Of a stretch of DNA of 64,000 bases, positions 57,301 through 64,000 are shown piece after piece (position 1 is the stretch's first letter; every line of letters starts with the position of its first letter). The DNA is taken from assembly GCA_037179385.1 (NCBI GenBank), contig CM074184.1, positions 11,426,001 to 11,490,000 of the forward strand, read 5' to 3'. The notes under the pieces were generated by a model. That model ran no database searches, had not been told where the DNA came from, and worked only from the letters and a program-made list of their open reading frames with translations. The translations under genes were made by a program, and so were the position numbers. Source of the stretch: Holothuria scabra. Lineage: Eukaryota; Echinodermata; Holothuroidea; Aspidochirotida; Holothuriidae.

Positions 57301-59043
57301 ACAGTTTTGAAGAAGAGTTTGACAACTGAGGACTGAATGAAGTTTGAAATGTTTCCTTGATTTTTACATGGCTAAGTCAAATATTAGAAATGGTTTTGGA
57401 AAATTATCCGTGTAACTGAATGAGTAAAACACCTAAGATTGCTAATTAATAAATTATAGTAAATGAAAAAAGCACACCTTGAAAAATGTGCTCAGGATCT
57501 TTATAACTGATACAAACAGATCTAACTTGCCACATTTATAGAGGTATGTTGACATCCTGACTTAAATGGTGGGCACAGCTTTTGGTATTAAGATCCATGT
57601 ACATACCATTTAAAAATTGACATCACATTGTAAAACAGGCTGTATATTATATTGCAAATGTAATACTTGATAATTAAAAAGTACAAATTTACCTCTAGCC
57701 CAAGCCATTTGGATACAATAGCAGGACCAAGATCCCCCATGATGATGAAGTATGCTACACAACATGACATCAGGAGACATATGATGCTGTAACAAGCAAA
57801 AATGACATGAAGTCATAAATTCCATTGGGACACAAAATATACAATACAAGCATTTTAACACACAACAGAACAGTGGCCTAATTTCCCCTCAATGAACTTA
57901 GGACTCGAGGAGTTGATAAAAATGGTAGTTGTGCACACAATTTCAGCATTTATATGATTGTCACACCCCACACACAGCAGACAATTCCAGTAACTACTTG
58001 CAGTTTTGAGCTGCGAATCCACCATGCAGTTATGAGGTATGAGAGATGCTTCCATTCATAGCAGTGCTACAGTTAATCCTTAGAAACCAAGAAGTGTTTT
58101 AACATATGCTACAACAGCAGCCAGACTTTTGCTTCAAGAAATCAGGACTCAGAAGGTTTCATCAATGGCAACTAGAATTTTCCTATAGGGACTTTTGGGA
58201 GAAACAGATTTGCTCTTCTTGCTACTACCCCTTGGCTACAGGCCATTATATATTCCATCATTATACTTTTGTTAGATTTGCACTCACTCGAAAATCAAAC
58301 ATTTTATGCTTTTCGACTGAGTGTTAATTTTTTAACAGTGTGCATTATTTCTACACATTTAGCTCACAACTTGCTAACACCTACTGTATGTCAACATGAG
58401 TTAAACATATTAAAACTTGCCAGAGCTCTTACAAAGCTAACAAATATGTTTGGTAAATTTTCTAAAAGAAGCTTATCTACAGTATTACATTGCAATTACT
58501 CTCCGAATTAAACAAATGCTGAAAAAACATAAACCACACATGGTTGGATATTTATACTGACTGCTTGTCACAGGTGTGGGAGTAATCCTAAACTACCTAA
58601 GAAAAATGGGACTGTATGTACAGTATGCTATTCCTTTTCAGGGTTTGAATATAGTTCTTTCACAATATCAAATGATCACAAATGTGGAAGAAGACTAAGT
58701 TTAAAGCATACAATTTTACAACTTCTTGTCTGATAGCCAAACACCTCAATAATTTCAATTAGACCTGGTTATCTTTTGGAAGGCCCATTGTGATGGGGAA
58801 AAATAGATTGCTCTTTGATGTAAAGCCCACCCTAACCATACTTTCACCCTGTTGGAAATTAAGCTGAAACTTCTCTTAATCCGTACTTATAGTTAAATTC
58901 CACCACAAAAAGCTATTACAGGATTCCAAAGAGAATTCCTTGCTCAGTAGAGGATAAGGAGTGTATAAAGGCAGAAAAGAAATTTCTAATACTGTACCTC
59001 ATTTCTACAGCTAGCTTGCCAAATCCTCCCAGTGTGTGGTAGG
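34730..59043 (-). CDS. SLC38A10: SLC38A10-like putative sodium-coupled neutral amino acid transporter, 5' partial (gene model)
   Basis: Fifteen exons on the - strand join in one frame: 59043-58998, 57786-57693, 56814-56674, 53584-53463, 52405-52303, 51962-51777, 48658-48529, 43889-43777, 43261-43087, 42264-42166, 41218-41154, 40558-40399, 39026-38983, 36705-36562 and 36310-34730. About 1066 residues are visible. The transporter core matches SLC38A10 blocks: FIIMGDLGP, PLSQRRN, VGFFGYV, FPCRASIYTL, PGKFRF and ILGFTGATMGNLICFVFP. These cover the later transmembrane helices of an 11-TM LeuT-fold carrier of the AAAP family. The family moves neutral amino acids across membranes. A cytosolic tail of about 680 residues follows: K/E-rich exons, then a Q-rich and an acidic segment. 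The first roughly 80 residues lie beyond 64000. Confidence 0.92.
36562..36705 (-). CDS. SLC38A10: SLC38A10-like tail exon (coiled coil)
   Basis: 48 codons, acceptor TCACTAG, donor GTGAGA. VEKRQDDMLLKEGEKDQRQV through KRHKKEAKEIQKQSKKIKEL is highly charged and helical, a likely coiled coil. Confidence 0.85.
38082..38210 (+). repeat. SINE-like short repeat, copy 1
   Basis: Shares with three other copies an AACTGGTTCAAGTTGAG-like block followed by CTTCCAGTTGTGGCT and TTTTCCCTACTCCATTGCTT. The GGTTCAAGT word resembles a polymerase III box B. Confidence 0.5.
38240..38790 (-). repeat. DR1-type monomer block with diverged 5' end
   Basis: Reading the - strand, GGTCAAAGGTCATTTGGAG and related monomers (38320-38340, 38460-38480) follow a short CA/TG tract and a ...GTACACTGTAAGGCAT... 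segment. It shares a ~100-bp region (about 38670-38780) with 51530-51640, so both belong to one subfamily. Confidence 0.55.
38983..39026 (-). CDS. SLC38A10: SLC38A10-like tail exon (44 bp)
   Basis: Acceptor GTTTCTCATTAG, donor GTATGA. Encodes KLKKEDDEAVGDVVE. Phases fit both neighbours; the small size means it would be missed by length-based ORF calling. Confidence 0.75.
39027..40398. other. Intron with one MITE
   Basis: Holds the inverted-repeat element 39590-39807. The short ORFs in that area arise from it and are not genes. Nothing else recognised. Confidence 0.6.
39590..39807. mobile_element. MITE with CRE and YY1-like motifs in its ends
   Basis: TAGAGGCTTTGCAATAACGT at the left and the complement of the right end (TAGAGGCTTTTCACATGACG) are inverted repeats extending about 45 bp with mismatches. 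They include TGACGTCA (39785-39792) and a CGGCCATGTTGG/CGCCATGCTGG motif on the inner side. 218 bp, no ORF of its own. Confidence 0.7.
40399..40558 (-). CDS. SLC38A10: SLC38A10-like tail exon (K/E-rich)
   Basis: Acceptor TTAATGACAG, donor GTAAGC. 53 codons plus one base: PKSGGKDADVVKEKEKEAQA through KKKEEVKETNEDDKERKEE. Mostly Lys and Glu; a likely single long charged helix. Confidence 0.85.
40559..41153. other. Intron with one SINE-like copy
   Basis: Contains the copy at 40808-40932 and a poly(A) run near 41121. Nothing else recognised. Confidence 0.6.
40808..40932 (+). repeat. SINE-like short repeat, copy 2
   Basis: Shares CAATCTGTTAAAGTCAGGCT, CTTCCAGTCGTGGCTCACTG and CCCTATTCCATTGCTTA with the other copies. 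Confidence 0.55.
41154..41218 (-). CDS. SLC38A10: SLC38A10-like tail exon (65 bp)
   Basis: Acceptor TTCTTAACAG, donor GTAGCA. Encodes EAYIKSKERHEPVVPDAPEE VK, with phases matching both neighbours. Confidence 0.8.
41219..42165. other. Intron, nothing recognised
   Basis: AT-rich intronic sequence with an A-rich tract at about 41227-41247. No repeat family or exon identified. Confidence 0.55.
42166..42264 (-). CDS. SLC38A10: SLC38A10-like tail exon
   Basis: Acceptor ATTCCTTAG, donor GTAAGT. Encodes GVGLVEKNLEESKKVIDALD and HQPIREKNSKDKE. Cytosolic, charged. Confidence 0.83.
42265..43086. other. Intron, nothing recognised
   Basis: No repeat or exon identified. The incidental ORFs here overlap the next exon in the wrong frame. 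Confidence 0.55.
43087..43261 (-). CDS. SLC38A10: SLC38A10-like exon: last transmembrane helix and start of tail
   Basis: Acceptor TTGTTTTCAG, donor GTATGA. LLLVIGVFLMTASTYENI is the last hydrophobic helix. The polar juxtamembrane tail follows (MDSSSGVQQYADKQVHHDDN and on to EAKHGLQ). This marks the boundary between transporter core and cytosolic tail. Confidence 0.87.
43262..43776. other. Intron, nothing recognised
   Basis: Unique-looking AT-rich sequence with a GGTGGGTGAGAAGATGGGTGG-like purine stretch at about 43340. Confidence 0.55.
43777..43889 (-). CDS. SLC38A10: SLC38A10-like exon with GFTGATMGN signature
   Basis: Acceptor TTCTTTTCAG, donor GTATGT. Encodes VEVILGFTGATMGNLICFVF, then PSLIVLKVSGIQGRNTAK. 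ILGxTGATMGxLICF is one of the most conserved blocks of the SLC38A10/A11 branch, at a transmembrane helix. Confidence 0.93.
44655..44780 (+). repeat. SINE-like short repeat, copy 3
   Basis: GGCCCAGTTTCTAG, CTGGTTCAAGTCAGGCC, CCAGTTGTGGCTCACTGGCT and CCCTACTCCATTGCTTATG. The GGTTCAAGTC word is box B-like and the GGCCCAGTTT word is weakly box A-like, but their spacing is shorter than in a tRNA. Confidence 0.55.
44938..45222. mobile_element. CAGGGTT-family DNA element relic
   Basis: CACACATTCAAAATGACAAA and TTTCATGACTTTCAAGGGTC match the inner end of other copies (49784, and the complement near 14433). The far end is GATCAGGTATGAACACTG. Diverged and non-coding. Confidence 0.5.
45700..47560. repeat. 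Low-complexity tract with recurrent GTCAAAA/TTTTGAC words
   Basis: Words such as AAGTCAAAAT, ATTTTGACTTT and TTGACATTT recur every few tens of bases on both strands without a fixed period. It may be a decayed minisatellite. No ORF. Confidence 0.35.
47816..48099. mobile_element. CAGGGTT-family DNA element relic
   Basis: Repeated TTTCATGACTTTTCC blocks run up to a terminus at GCAGGAACCCTG (48088-48099). The left end is diverged. Confidence 0.45.
48529..48658 (-). CDS. SLC38A10: SLC38A10-like exon: loop and transmembrane helix
   Basis: Acceptor TTTTTCAG, donor GTGAGT. SHSLENPHGGSSGGSDYIPP is a polar loop; GKFRFITFLIVLSTLCLGI then TIPN is a helix followed by the conserved IPN that precedes the GFTGATMG exon. 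Confidence 0.9.
49784..50017. mobile_element. CAGGGTT-family non-autonomous DNA element
   Basis: The left end AGGGTTCATAAACATTCAAA and right end CCCATACCAACCCTG are inverted termini about 234 bp apart. The inner sequence matches the 14320-14433 copy in reverse complement. Confidence 0.6.
50385..51640 (-). mobile_element. Helentron-like element with 156-bp DR1 array, - strand copy
   Basis: The 3' end at 50385-50417 reads, on the - strand, GGCAAGGAATCACTAAGCC, TTTT, GGCTTTCTGG, identical in plan to the 24 kb copy. The block TGACCTCAAATGACCTTTGA recurs at 50508, 50664, 50820, 50976, 51132 and 51288, a constant 156-bp period. Perfect DR1 motifs (as TGACCTTTGACCT) occur at 50518, 50674, 50986, 51142 and 51298. 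A (CA)n tract (51427-51466) and a hairpin CCTTACGGGG...CCCCGTAAGG (51487-51520) stand where the other subfamily has its GATTCCTTGCC stem. Two short - strand ORFs over the array are repeat translations. Confidence 0.7.
51777..51962 (-). CDS. SLC38A10: SLC38A10-like exon: two transmembrane helices
   Basis: Acceptor TTTTTGCAG, donor GTAAGT. 62 codons. VGFFGYVLYNGGEGPKGDIL is a helix end and loop, LNFQPSFMSEVLRLGFAFSV and ALSFPLVIFPCRASIYTLFF the next helix with the conserved FPCR. Among the clearest matches to SLC38A10. Confidence 0.93.
52164..52272. mobile_element. Palindromic MITE, copy 2
   Basis: GGGGCCCGTTCCACAAAGAG, TTACGCACGATCTTAAG on the left, the complement on the right ending TCTGTGGAACGGCC. 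Same element as 18697-18808, more perfect here. Its right end lies about 30 bp from the splice donor of exon 52303-52405. Confidence 0.82.
52303..52405 (-). CDS. SLC38A10: SLC38A10-like exon
   Basis: Acceptor TTTTTTTTTCAG, donor GTAAGT. Encodes VLFAVYETLQERTVKLMEDV and VNRAITFVCSVYMS. The YETLQE...K segment corresponds to the conserved loop after the CQ motif, then a helix. Confidence 0.9.
52406..53462. other. Intron, nothing recognised
   Basis: AT-rich with a T/A homopolymer near 52650. Short ORFs at 53038-53236 show no family features or splice context. Confidence 0.55.
53463..53584 (-). CDS. SLC38A10: SLC38A10-like exon
   Basis: Acceptor GCCTTTCAG, donor GTAAGT. LIFDCLPTLLAGDWIDSVSY and WKPSGVLRGVSIFSAAFSCQ. 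The W-x-P..G(V/I)xRxxxIFxxxFSCQ pattern is the conserved loop and helix of SLC38 carriers. Confidence 0.9.
53708..53822 (+). repeat. SINE-like short repeat, copy 4
   Basis: ATGGCTCAGTTTCTAACC, AACTGGTTAAAGTCAAGCC, CTTCCAGTTGTGGCTCACTG and CCCTACTCCATTGCTTGTG; closest to copy 3. All four copies are + oriented, antisense to the host gene. Confidence 0.55.
54481..54678. repeat. Perfect 2 x 99-bp tandem duplication
   Basis: 54481-54579 is repeated base for base at 54580-54678 (unit starts GCTTCAATTACACCAAACTT). Identity suggests a very recent duplication or an assembly artefact. Intronic. Confidence 0.85.
55380..56190 (-). repeat. DR1-type tandem array with 145-bp monomers
   Basis: On the - strand, monomers contain GGTGGAGGTCAAAGGTCATC-like blocks. 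Corresponding TGACCTTTGAC-type positions are 55749, 55894 and 56039, exactly 145 bp apart; two older copies lie before 55600. Perfect DR1 at 56039-56051. A (CA)n tract ends the block at about 56163-56191. Confidence 0.75.
56674..56814 (-). CDS. SLC38A10: SLC38A10-like exon: two transmembrane helices
   Basis: Acceptor TTTCAG, donor GTAAGT. 47 codons: NDARLRAGFLIFLAMFFILP, LSQRRNLESISSISVISIVF, YMLFTAD. The PLSxxRN turn between two helices is typical of SLC38 carriers. Confidence 0.92.
56815..57692. other. Intron, nothing recognised
   Basis: No repeat family or exon identified. Confidence 0.55.
57693..57786 (-). CDS. SLC38A10: SLC38A10-like exon with GDLGP motif
   Basis: Acceptor CTTGTTACAG, donor GTAAAT. 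IICLLMSCCVAYFIIMGDLG and PAIVSKWLGLE: a transmembrane helix followed by the GDLG motif shared by SLC38A7/A8/A10-type carriers. Confidence 0.92.
57787..58997. other. Intron, nothing recognised
   Basis: AT-rich sequence. Incidental ORFs (for example 58106-58511) have no family features. Confidence 0.55.
58998..59043 (-). CDS. SLC38A10: SLC38A10-like exon (46 bp), first visible
   Basis: Acceptor TTCTTCTTCAG, donor GTACAG. Encodes (A)YHTLGGFGKLAVEM, matching the AxxxxGxxGKxxVE block ahead of the GDLG helix. It starts and ends mid-codon, and both phases fit, so at least one more 5' exon lies to the right of the window. Confidence 0.8.
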
Positions 59044-59417
59044 CTGAAGAAGAAATGTAATGAGTGCTATTGTGGATTTGCAAGTTCAAAATAAAGAGAA
59101 AGAATGAATGACTGAACACTTTTTTCCAACACAGAAGAGTGACCAATTATGCCATGAATTAAAAAAAAAGCAATACTGGGTATGACATGCCATGACTGGT
59201 CCTTACATGGCCTCAGGACCTACTGCACCTTCCTCAGCACCCACAAAAAGATGTGCCTACTCAATGCTAAATACTGAATAATTTCATAACATTCTTTGCA
59301 AGGGTACCCCCTGGAAAGGTGGTATACCCTTCCATCTGGGAATGTTGTTTCTTACAAGTTTCATAAAAACTAAGTGATGTATTAATTTTTGCAAACTGAA
59401 GGAGCCATTGTACAGAG

Positions 59418-59676
59418 TTAACCCTTTACCGTTTTTTGGGTCCTTTTGGACCCATGCGGAGAGCTCGGCGGTCACCCATCTTTACTGTTTCGCGCGGAGC
59501 TCGAAACTGCGAGGAGCTTCCCGAAAATTCGGCCACAACAACGAGAGAGACAATAGTTTAAGGTCACGGGGTCAATGGCCTACGGAAGCTGATGCGGGGC
59601 GTGCTACGTCTGCTTTTCCACCTACTCCCGAGGGGCGCAAATATGCCCCAATCGGAGCACAACGGTAAAGGGTTAA
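59418..59676. mobile_element. piggyBac-like MITE, copy A
   Basis: Bounded by TTAA at both ends (59418-59421 and 59673-59676) with 12-bp inverted repeats CCCTTTACCGTT. TTAA target sites and termini starting CCC fit the piggyBac superfamily. 259 bp including both TTAA. More GC-rich than its surroundings. The ORF crossing it is incidental. Confidence 0.78.
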
Positions 59677-59771
59677 TCTAAAATATCTGCACCACTCGGC
59701 TAAAGGGTTACGTGCACACACGCAGACACAGTGGCATCAGCTTTGCAGTAAACACACTCCACAAGCTTATT

Positions 59772-60030
59772 TTAACCCTTTACCATTGTTTGGGTCCTTT
59801 TGGACCCATAAGGAGAGCTCGGCGGTCACCCATCTTTACCGTTTCACGCGGAGCTCGAAACTGCGAGTAGCTATCCGAAAATTCGGCTACAACAACGAGA
59901 GAGACAATAGTTTTAGGTCACGGGGTCAATGGCCTACGGAAGCTGATGCGGGGCGTGCTACGTCCGCTTTTCCGCCCACTCCCGAGGCGCGCAAATATGC
60001 CCTGATCGGAGCACAACGGTAAAGGGTTAA
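59772..60030. mobile_element. piggyBac-like MITE, copy B
   Basis: Same length (259 bp), orientation and termini as copy A (CCCTTTACCATT left, CCCTTTACCGTT right as complement), between TTAA at 59772-59775 and 60027-60030. The two copies are about 90% or more identical by eye and lie 95 bp apart. Confidence 0.78.
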
Positions 60031-63000
60031 ACACTATACAGTAGCAATCTGTTGGGGTGGGGGAATAAACTGGTTTAATTTTAAACATTTCAAGGGTATC
60101 ATAGGTACTGTATGTATGTAAGGTAACATCACAGCAGTCAGCATGAATGTACCCTAAAAGACAGACTGACCAACCACTGCTAAAGAGTACTGTGGGTACT
60201 TGTCAGTGGATGCAGAAGGAACAGTTGCACAGTTTACAGTGTAGCCTATGGCTTCATGATCACTAACATTGTTCATTTCATAGCCAATCAAAATGTATAC
60301 ACCCATGAACTCCTTTCAGGCTATGACCATAGAAAGCAATGACCATTAACTCCCAGCCCTACCTCCACCCCTAGGCCCATATCCTTTACCACCCATTTTG
60401 CACTATGATTTTTACTGTAGGCACATAACTACAACTAACACTATGACATCACAGACACAGTTTTTTCCATTTCACCAAATAAAGGTAAGCCTGCCTTTGT
60501 GGTACATACACAATATTAGCCTTACAGATTTAAAGCTGCCAAAATAGCTGGAAAATTTACACTGTACAAAGTCTACACACTCTAAGCCATTGAACAAACT
60601 TGGCACACATCTTTACACAGATAATTTAAGTGACAACACCAGATGGCACAAATAATGTATGAACTGCTAACTCAAAGACAATGCAGGCACAGCACAAATA
60701 TGAAGCACATGGTTAAATTAAATTTTTATCACTTTACCAATGTAAACAACTCATGTGGTTTGCATAAAATATTGTAGTAAAAACAGTAAATGCATGGTGC
60801 ATTTTGCAACAGCTGTGCTTGAATTACCACCTAAAATTTGCAATTTCTTCAGGAACAATTTCCTTCCACACAGTTGCAACCAATTCCTTTCCATACAGAA
60901 TTTTACTTCAAATCAAATTAAAGACCATTTAATAATTTTGAAATCCTGGAAAAGTCTGAAGTAAATCAAAATCTGCTGGTACTTATTATCCAATTTAAAA
61001 GCTTGCAACTGTTGATAAAGCACTGATATTAATTTTGAATTGTGTGAGACCAAGTTACAGCCGGGCTGCAGCCAAGCTGTGTTTACTTTACTACATGCAT
61101 GACACCAGCTTAATCCTGCAACAATAATGTGTGCAGCAACAGAGCATGGCTGAGGGTAGCCCGCGGGGTGGACGAATTTTTTTTGTCCAGCTCATCGTTA
61201 CAAAAAAATTAACGTCCGCCGGCATTGGACACCAAATCTGTTCAACTGATTAGAAATCTTACGGAAACTTCATTCACATACCTCTACGTGGATTGGTTGA
61301 AGCAAGGCTGTCAATGTTTACTTAACAGGCAAACACTTGTACCACTGTACAACAGTGCACGGAGTCACTGTGGTCTGTTATTTGACACTGGTACTGTGTG
61401 GTACCGTGCAAGCAAGCACACACAGAGCACAGCGGTTAATTAAGAACAACCGATCCCACAGGCAAGATAGTTCGATACTTTCAACGAAAGATTACTGTTT
61501 TTAAATCCATTCTTTGATGAAAATGTTATTGTTTGAAAAAGGGTGTCCATGATCAAGGCTTCCATCTAAATTAAAAGCTTTTAACGGATATAAAATGCCT
61601 ATGTTTTTGTTTAGTTTAAACGTCTTTGTGTTCAACGTAGCATTGCCAAGATTTAGTGGTTGAGCACCACCTACCTCAGGAATAGACCAATTGTGGTGAG
61701 TGCTCATGAATATTAAAACAATCAACTTTTGGACTCATTGAACGGAATTTCTGACCATCGCCGGCAGGCTCTGAGGGGCGGCAGCCTAAAAGGGGCTGCA
61801 GCCACAGAGGTGCTACGCAGGCTAGGCTGAGGGGTTTGCAGCTTACAGTTTTCACATGGTGCCTTAATTAACAGAAAACAGATCACCACTTTAATGAACT
61901 GGATGGCACCTTTTCTTGAAATGAAAGCATGTTTACTGTTATTTTATATCACATTAATTGCAGTCCTTTGTTTTGCACCTCCTTTCAATTCAGTCAGATT
62001 TCTTAGCCTGTTAGCCTCATGACTTTTCCAACCTAAGAAATTTCCATAATCTTAACATGTCCACCATTAAAGGCAGTGTAAAATTTGAGGTGCAGTGCAG
62101 AGAAAATAAATTTTATATTAAGAATGAGAATACATTTTGACATTTGAGTGGAAATGGATCTATGTCTTTTTAAGAAAAATTTCCATAACTTTTTCAGGTT
62201 TAAAACACTATCTCTGAATTTTAAGATGTTTCCAGAAATTCCAGGCCTTGAAATCATATTCCAATTTTTCTTGACATTTTTCCATGACAGCAAGGAATCC
62301 TGCTTTAAGCTTTACCTGCTGCAATCTCTGTCCTCAAAACAGAGCAATGTTGAACAAAGATCTAGAAAGTACAGTATACTGCAACATGGGAAAATCTTAC
62401 CCCTGAAACAACTGTTGAAGTCTAAATGCACTAACAGGATTAGAGTGACTCCATAGTTCCAAAGAATATGAAGTTTAGTAAAATTTTGCAATTCCTTTTG
62501 TTGACTACAGTGTTTTCCTAAATTTATATTGAATATATAGGAGTATGGGTGAGAACTTAATGTACATTTAAGGGTTGAAAAAGTCTCTTACAGTCATATT
62601 TTAAGAGTGCCACTGTTTTAATTTAAAATCAATCTTGTCCTTCAAACTCACATTTAATTGACCCCTCCCACAATGCACTTTACTATTTGAAAATACCACC
62701 CTCCAGATATAGTCCCTTTTTTTTAAAACTTTATTAAAACTTGATTTGGGTTTGATATATTCTTTGCACAGAAGCTTTCAAAGAAAGAAAACAAAACTTT
62801 ATCCTACTTTCCCCACTCCTTGCATTGAACCATAATCCAACAATGTACTGTACTTTGTGTAAACTAACCTTGGCAACGACTTTTCCATTTCAAACTTTCA
62901 ATAAATCAATCCATTACTGACAACCTCAGTTTTATGTAGTACCTAAGTGATAGGTGTTACTTGTGGGAACAGATGATGTGCAAGTTTGCCTTAAAAAATT

Positions 63001-64000
63001 GGCAGCAACATATGGTAAGAATGAGGGGTAGTGAGTATGGAATGTTTTATAACAACTTATCAACAGATCACTGCCATTCATAACATATTGGTACTACATA
63101 CTGTTATCATTTATACCAGTAGAAATGCCACTATGTATCATAACACTAAGACAAAAATACATTTCAATTATTAGCATTCAAAAGTGTATAAAATACTGGC
63201 CCTGGAATGGATGAAAGAACAGTTGTTTTATTATAATGGTAAACTCATGTAGTGTACAGTACTACTGTACTGTCTCACTAGTCAGTGGTTGACAAAATGA
63301 GGGCACAGAATATTTTTCGAAGTTCATAAAACCAATCACTGCTTGCATGCCAGATGATACAGTATCAGGCCTCGAATTTTGTGGCATGTTTAGTGAGATT
63401 GCACATTATCACTCCCCTTAGCTAACTGTGAGGAGTGTGATTTTTTGCACCCCTAGATGAAGACTGTCAGCCCAAAAAATTCCTACTACAAGTATTATAA
63501 AATAGCACACCTTCCACACTACTTAATTTTCTTATTGAGTGTGATTTGTAACACACCTGGGAAATCTAAAATTCAGGGCCTAGGATATCCACTTCCAATG
63601 CAAACACTAGATAATTTTTAATTTCTGCATTAAAACAGCTTGAGATTCCCCATTATAGGTATAGGTGGTATGACAGCTACCCCTGCAACATTGCTGTAAA
63701 AATTTTTGCTTTTAATGAACTTTTGGTCTCTCTATCTTTGTACACATTGGTACATCTATGTTACTGACTTTGTTTATCCTGTTTTAATCCTTTTCTGTGG
63801 AGTTTTTGATGAGATATTCTGCATTTTCTTCAGTTGGATTTTGCCTGAAATTTTCCTCCTCAGTTATGTCTATCCTAACCATTCACTAGTACAGAGCCTA
63901 TCCATTGTTAATGTGCTGTTATTGACTGTACTTAGCCTCTGTGTACACACTGTGAACACCTGTCTCTGGTTGCTTGGGATGTACTTAAGCCATCACAATG

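Larger units (their letters stand above)
59044..64000. other. 5' intron of the SLC38A10-like gene and right edge
   Basis: No sequence resembling the missing N-terminal helices was found on the - strand. The stretch holds the two piggyBac-like MITEs, a possible CAGGGTT-family relic (about 62020-62300) and a GC-richer patch (61140-61240, 61750-61830) with CTGCAGCC/GCCGGC words. The rest is unclassified AT-rich DNA. Confidence 0.55.

Noticed and set aside
59408..60022. Two similar short proteins encoded side by side
   Set aside because: They lie inside the two copies of the TTAA-flanked MITE, so their similarity is due to the repeat.
59044..64000. Missing N-terminal exons of the SLC38A10-like gene within the window
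   Set aside because: No - strand segment resembles the first two transmembrane helices with suitable splice sites; they are probably to the right of the window.

Overview
This window is AT-rich eukaryotic nuclear DNA. It has spliced genes with GT/AG introns, dense transposon-derived repeats and microsatellites. The SLC38A10-type transporter, the deuterostome-type Gmr1-like retrotransposon, the P2X7 C-terminal-domain ORF and the many foldback elements suggest a marine invertebrate deuterostome. An echinoderm is my best guess, but the species cannot be fixed from the sequence alone.

Two protein-coding genes converge. On the + strand, six exons between 1761 and 27999 encode the 3' end of a gene I do not recognise. 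They give about 276 residues of polar, probably disordered tail with a PPGY motif and a hydrophobic C-terminus. On the - strand, fifteen exons from 59043 down to 34730 encode most of a SLC38A10-like putative amino acid transporter. Its first roughly 80 residues lie beyond the right edge. It ends in a very long cytosolic tail with K/E-rich exons and a large terminal exon that is glutamine-rich and then acidic. Reading frame is preserved across every splice junction in both models. The 28.0-34.7 kb stretch between the two stop codons is 3' UTR and intergenic DNA.

The introns are packed with mobile DNA. 7278-13972 is a structurally complete LTR retrotransposon with 670-bp LTRs and a CTAG target duplication. 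Its pol order is protease-integrase-RT-RNase H, which is Copia-like order with Gypsy-type enzymes, the mark of Gmr1-like elements. It sits inside an older CAGGGTT-ended DNA element. 16097-17421 is a hAT-type element with 17-bp TIRs and an 8-bp duplication. 59418-60030 holds two piggyBac-like MITEs ending at TTAA. 18.7 kb and 52.2 kb carry two copies of one palindromic MITE. Several other foldback elements are listed individually.

The most striking repeat is a family at 3.0-6.7, 24.2-27.1, 38.2-38.8, 50.4-51.6 and 55.4-56.2 kb. Complete copies have Helentron-like architecture: inverted subterminal repeats (GATTCCTTGCC / GGCAAGGAATC), a (TG)n tract, a core of tandem 145/156-bp monomers, and a 3' hairpin followed by CTRG. 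The monomers repeatedly contain AGGTCAAAGGTCA, the consensus DR1 response element for nuclear receptors such as HNF4/RXR. All five blocks lie in the same orientation as the gene that hosts them. This is the best candidate here for an undescribed, possibly regulatory, system. An intronic ORF at 21131 encodes a P2X7 ballast-like cysteine domain and is flanked by an 18-bp inverted repeat.
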